Shown piece by piece: positions 61,826 to 62,000 of a stretch of DNA of 62,000 nt. The DNA comes from Gnetum montanum (Eukaryota; Streptophyta; Gnetopsida; Gnetales; Gnetaceae). A program made the translations under genes and the position numbers. The DNA is taken from contig MNCI01026491.1 in NCBI GenBank assembly GCA_015680685.1, forward strand, positions 14,682 through 76,681, in the 5' to 3' direction. Position 1 is the first letter of the stretch, and every line of letters starts with the position of its first letter. The notes below the pieces were generated by a model. The model had not been told where the DNA came from and did not search any database. It saw only the letters and a list, made by a program, of their open reading frames with translations.

Positions 61826-62000
61826 CTAATCGCATTCACTCATTACAACATTAACATCATAAATAACAAATAAATATAAAAATCCACTTATCATACACTC
61901 CACATAGCGAAAATCCACTATATCTAAAGAGAAGAAATAGTACATGTCATTTTCACTACATAGAAAAAATACACAAAAATACAAAAATGCCTAATGGTAG
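61826..62000. other. B3 sequence running off the window
   Basis: AT-rich, non-coding. It is similar in type to 28030-28205 of B1, which precedes the minus-strand reading frame. The rest of B3 lies beyond the window. Confidence 0.4.

Overview
The window looks like nuclear DNA from a large, repeat-rich plant genome, most likely a gymnosperm such as a conifer. This is inferred from long AT-rich spacers, one plant gene with five small exons, and nested, decayed LTR retrotransposons of the Ty3/gypsy type. Only one intact cellular gene is visible: a cinnamyl-alcohol-dehydrogenase-like (CAD-like) alcohol dehydrogenase at 4094-5669 on the + strand. It has five exons, canonical splice junctions and 363 codons. 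Its core promoter is a 38-bp tandem duplication that doubles the TATA box. Almost everything else is retroelement sequence or unassigned spacer.

I use three working names. Family A has LTRs that begin TGATGA and end TCATCA. Copies are a partial LTR at 1-508, a 3' LTR with internal sequence at 6482-10118 (minus strand), and a structurally complete element at 35236-44221 (minus strand). The complete copy has 5-bp target duplications, a tRNA-Asp-type primer site, a gag, no recognisable reverse transcriptase or integrase, and a long second reading frame (ORF2) that is also kept in the 7.4-10.1 kb copy. Element C (about 13.6-20.7 kb, + strand) is a decayed element with gag, protease, reverse transcriptase/RNase H and integrase. 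Its gag resembles that of family A. Family B has long LTRs that begin TGAAACACCAC. Three gag-protease copies lie on the + strand, starting near 23.0, 33.7 and 55.1 kb.

Layout: 1-508 family A LTR; 509-4093 spacer with several tandem duplications; 4094-5669 the gene; 6482-10118 family A copy; 10.1-13.5 kb unassigned LTR-like sequence and an acidic reading frame; 13.6-20.7 kb element C; 20.7-23.0 kb repetitive spacer; 23.0-28.0 kb B1 gag-protease; 28.2-32.7 kb a minus-strand reading frame joined to a minus-strand B LTR; 33.7-55.1 kb element X of family B, split by the complete A element and by a minus-strand insertion, with its pol at 52.3-55.1 kb; 55.1-62.0 kb element B3, inserted in the integrase region of X and running off the window.

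The best candidate for something undescribed is the ORF2 protein of family A, which has an N-terminal domain plus a long predicted coiled coil and is carried by an element with no pol. Also notable are the palindrome-studded, modular LTRs of family B and a minisatellite that sits at the same place in all three B copies. All TE reading frames contain stop codons. No tRNA or rRNA gene and no CRISPR array was seen.
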